From Setaria digitata (taxonomy: Eukaryota > Nematoda > Chromadorea > Rhabditida > Setariidae), in contig RCAB01000347.1 in NCBI GenBank assembly GCA_003640385.1, positions 1 to 64,000 of the forward strand: a DNA stretch of 64,000 nt, read 5' to 3'. How positions within the stretch are numbered: position 1 is the first letter of the stretch; every line of letters starts with the position of its first letter. This document shows positions 60,749 through 64,000 of the stretch, one piece after another. The notes under the pieces were generated by a model that saw only the letters and a list, made by a program, of their open reading frames with translations, did not search any database and was not told where the DNA came from. The position numbers were made by a program, and so were the translations under genes.

Positions 60749-60875
60749 ATTCGTGGCCGAACAAATTTCAAGATAATTAATTGAAGTTGAATTAGCGGCT
60801 AGGCTGTTTCCAAACTAATTAATTGAATCAAATTAGTAGCCAAACAAAAAGTTCTAGATAATTAATTAAATTTTT
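60749..60875 (+). repeat. Decayed tandem repeat, about 42 bases, three units
   Basis: Units begin ATTCGTGGCCGAAC (60749), ATTAGCGGCTAGGC (60791) and ATTAGTAGCCAAAC (60832). All carry TAATTAATT-A in the same place. Confidence 0.65.
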
Positions 60876-61415
60876 GGCCTTAAAAACGATTTACTTTCAT
60901 CATAATAGAATGGGATAAAAGAGCGGGAAGAATGGAAACGATTAAAAATTTTTAGTGAAAGAAAAGGAAAAAAAAAAAAAAAAAAAAGAAATACAAAAAC
61001 TGACAAATGAAATAAGAACGAGTAGCTTAAACGTATCGTTAATTAATGAAGTTGATTGATATCTCATTGTATTTTGTGCGGGGAAACAATAACGATGGAT
61101 AATAAATGAGGCGAATTTCCTAAATTAAAACTTATAGCATTTTGTAAAAATTAAGTTAAGAGAGATTATTGAGATGACATATAATCACTATTAATCAATT
61201 ATCAATTGATCGATGATTTTTCAAATAATTTATTCAATTGGCTATTTTTTCTTCTTTTTTTTTGCGAAAAAGTTTTGCTCATAAGTTAAAATATATATAC
61301 ATTTTGATGATCTTGTCGAATTTATTTACTAAAGAATGGTATAAAATAACAAAGAAAAAGCAATTTTATTATGCAAATCTATTAAATGCACAAAAAAAAA
61401 GGTGTTTAATTGGGC

Positions 61416-61630
61416 TTTTATTTTTCGATATCAGGAAGAGGATGTCTCTTTATATTATGGTGTACATCCTGAATAGTTGTTTTCGAGAAACATGAATAAA
61501 TTAGCTATTTTAATTTAAACCANTTTTATTTTTCGATATCAGGAAGAGGATGTCTCTTTATACTATGGTGTACATTCTGAATAGTTGTTTTCGAGAAACA
61601 TGAATAAATTAGCTATTTTAATTTAAACCA
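61416..61630 (+). other. 107-base duplication around a single N
   Basis: 61416-61522 and 61524-61630 are identical except for two T/C differences, with one N (61523) between. This fits an unmerged overlap of two haplotypes. Confidence 0.88.
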
Positions 61631-64000
61631 ATTAACTAAGTGTAAAACATTAAATCATTAATAAATTCTGTGCTTATCGAAAAAAAAAAAGAAATTATCT
61701 GATATGGAGCTATCAAAAACATAGTTTATTCATGTCATTAGAACTACCGTATCTAACCAAACAAGCTGAATTATTGTAACTCAGTCACCGTATCTCTTTG
61801 ATGCTCGATTTTTTCTGATGATATCGTATCAACACATATATAACATTATCTGTTACGGTAGTATAAAGTGTGATAAATTTTGCCTAAGATGAATTAAACA
61901 AAAAGTTTTCCTGATTATTTAATTGAGAAAAAAAAATGGAAAAATATTTGGTTTGAATGGCATTTTATGTTTCTTTCACATAACCTTTGACATATTCCAT
62001 CCAATTCGACCTTTAAAAATTCGACTAAATCATTTATATATAAATTATCACTTAAATTAAATATATGCAAAAATAAATAGCGAGAAACGTTTTACAGCGA
62101 TAACAATATTATTATCTAATTTAAGTTCGAATTTAAATTTACTGTGCGAAAATTCCCATTCCAAAACAAATTGCAGAAAAAATGGAATGAAATGTTTTTA
62201 AATTAGCCTAAATAGTAAGAGAATTTAATGGATTCATTTATTTCAAATGAATCTTAGAAAAAAAAAAACGAACAAAAATTTAAATAATAAAAAATGATAA
62301 AATGAAAAAAAAAAAACAAATAGTTGGAATACCAGATGTTTTGAAGATTATGTGATTTCCACTAATTTAGGCAAGATCTTTTTCTTTCTTTTTTTTTTCT
62401 TTTTTAATCATTCATTTTATTTATTTATTTTTTTTCTGTATTTTTTGTTTTAGTTTCGTGAAACATCGAAAAAGAAAGACATAAAATTGATAATTGAAAC
62501 AATATGTTGTACAAATGTATATATGCGGTAGATTTTTATGAAAATAGGAAATTTGAAAGTTGACAAAATTGTAAAGTAAAAAAGGGAAATGCAAACCAAA
62601 TAACTGTGTAATATTTTTCTTTTCCTTTTCAGTAAATCACTAATTTCAGTGTTATTAATAGGTTTAAGTTTAATTTTTTCGTTTTCTTTGGTAATTTTTC
62701 CTTATGTTAAAATAATTCATTACCAAAAATATTTTATTTATTTACAATAATTTTTTAATTAATTAAAAGCGTAAAAATGCTTTTTTTTTAAAACGATATT
62801 TTTAAGCATATTGCATTGAATTCAATGCTTTCACATTTTATATAAAAAAAGAAAGATTAAAAAAAAAAAACGAAAAAGACTCAATATTTGCAAACTCGGA
62901 TTTTTTTTTTTCTTTGAAAAAAAGAAACTATCTCACGCACATGTAAAATTTGAAATATAAAAAAGGTAAAAGAAAAAAGAAACAGAAGTTTAACATTATG
63001 CATATCAACACACAGCAGTTAGCAGTCGAAAAGGTTTTAATTAAAAGTTTTCATCTCAAATTTACTTCAATCAAGAAAAAAAAAATTAATTAAAAAATTT
63101 AGATTCCAACACAGCTGAACTCAATTCTCTGTTTATTTTCTTTGTTTTTTTTTTTTTTTGATTCAAGTTGACAAAGTCAATCTAAATTTTAGTTTTGTTA
63201 ATATTAACCAACATGAGATTTAATCTAGAGAAGAACAGATGAAGTAAAAATTAAATTCACTATATGAAATAGAAATAAATTCATTGAAATTGAGTGAAAC
63301 TAAAATATTCTTCGATAATCAGAGCACTGCTCACACATTCAGTGCTAAGAGTAGAAAGTATTTTGGGGAAAGAATTTCTAACTTTATTTAAAAATTAACC
63401 TTATACATTTCTTCGCTTGCATCTTTTCCAGCCTTTTTGGCATGCAAATTATTCAATTTAATTCAAAATTACAGTTAAACTTTTTCTTTTTTTTTTTTTT
63501 TTTTTAATTTTAATGGTGAAGAAATCATTTATTTCATTATTTGCTAATTTGAGTAGCGTTTCGTTTCAATATTATTATCTTGACTATATTAATGGATTCA
63601 CTTAACTATCCATTCTATTACAATAATAAAATTAAAAATTATTTGTTGTATTTTTATTTTTTCCATTTATTTATTTTTTGTTTTGTTTTTTTGCTGTTCG
63701 AAAAATTTCTTTGGTTTGCGAAAGCAAAGATCAGATTAAATTTCATTACATTTTTCACTTCATTTCTTCTTTTTCTTTTTCACTCTTTGTCAAAGAATTT
63801 TTAAAAAAATTTTTCACTTTTTTTTTTTTTTATTTTTTGATAATGAACTATCAAGAAGGCTGAAGATAAGATGACAAACTTTATGCATCATCTTTTTCTT
63901 TCTCTTCATACTTTTGGGAACTAATACTGCTCCATGCTCATAACAATTTATCATTTTATTATAATTTATCATTCTTCGTTCCTTTCCAATAATAGTATGT

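Larger units (their letters stand above)
60053..64000 (+). other. Start of the sixth ARID gene intron, open at the window edge
   Basis: The expected next exon, starting with the conserved YMKYLYPYE-type end of the ARID, was looked for and not found, so this intron exceeds 3.9 kb. Apart from the elements listed separately it is AT-rich and non-coding. Confidence 0.75.

Noticed and set aside
63440..63450. ATGCAAAT octamer (POU site) in the ARID gene intron
   Set aside because: The same octamer occurs at several other places in the window (for example near 22257, 27349, 31552, 40732 and 61371), so its presence is not informative in AT-rich DNA.

Overview
The window looks like nuclear DNA of a nematode, most likely a parasitic one with an AT-rich genome and introns of a few hundred bases to several kilobases. 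The evidence is two multi-exon genes whose products match nematode neuronal and muscle proteins. Nearly everything else is AT-rich non-coding DNA packed with poly(A)/poly(T) runs, AT microsatellites and old tandem repeats. No bacterial-style gene, CRISPR array, rRNA or recognisable tRNA was seen. The species cannot be named from the sequence alone; a filarial-type genome is a plausible guess.

Layout. Positions 1-2330 are non-coding. A complete 14-exon gene on the minus strand (9005 down to 2331) encodes a 527-residue nicotinic acetylcholine receptor alpha subunit. It is closest, from memory of the family, to UNC-63 of the UNC-38 group, which contributes to levamisole-type receptors on body-wall muscle. 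One of its introns uses a GC donor. Positions 9006-48220 are about 39 kb of intergenic DNA with no convincing complete gene. They hold fold-back elements, a GAATG-type satellite, simple repeats, several decayed tandem arrays with periods of about 30-110 bases, one orphan exon-like segment and several assembly scars.

From 48221 to the right edge lies the 5' half of a plus-strand gene for an ARID3-type DNA-binding protein (nematode CFI-1, related to Dead ringer and ARID3). Six exons are visible. The gene breaks off inside the extended ARID domain after position 60052, and the next exon is not in the window. Its 6.8-kb fourth intron carries the most striking element here: 20 uninterrupted, nearly identical copies of a 34-base unit (52581-53260). 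Each copy has a perfect CACGTG E-box, and the array sits about 60 bases downstream of a possible alternative terminal exon.

The two genes are divergently arranged around the 39-kb spacer. In C. elegans, CFI-1 is a neuronal identity factor and UNC-63 is a receptor subunit of muscle and neurons. Nothing in this sequence shows that the two are co-regulated.
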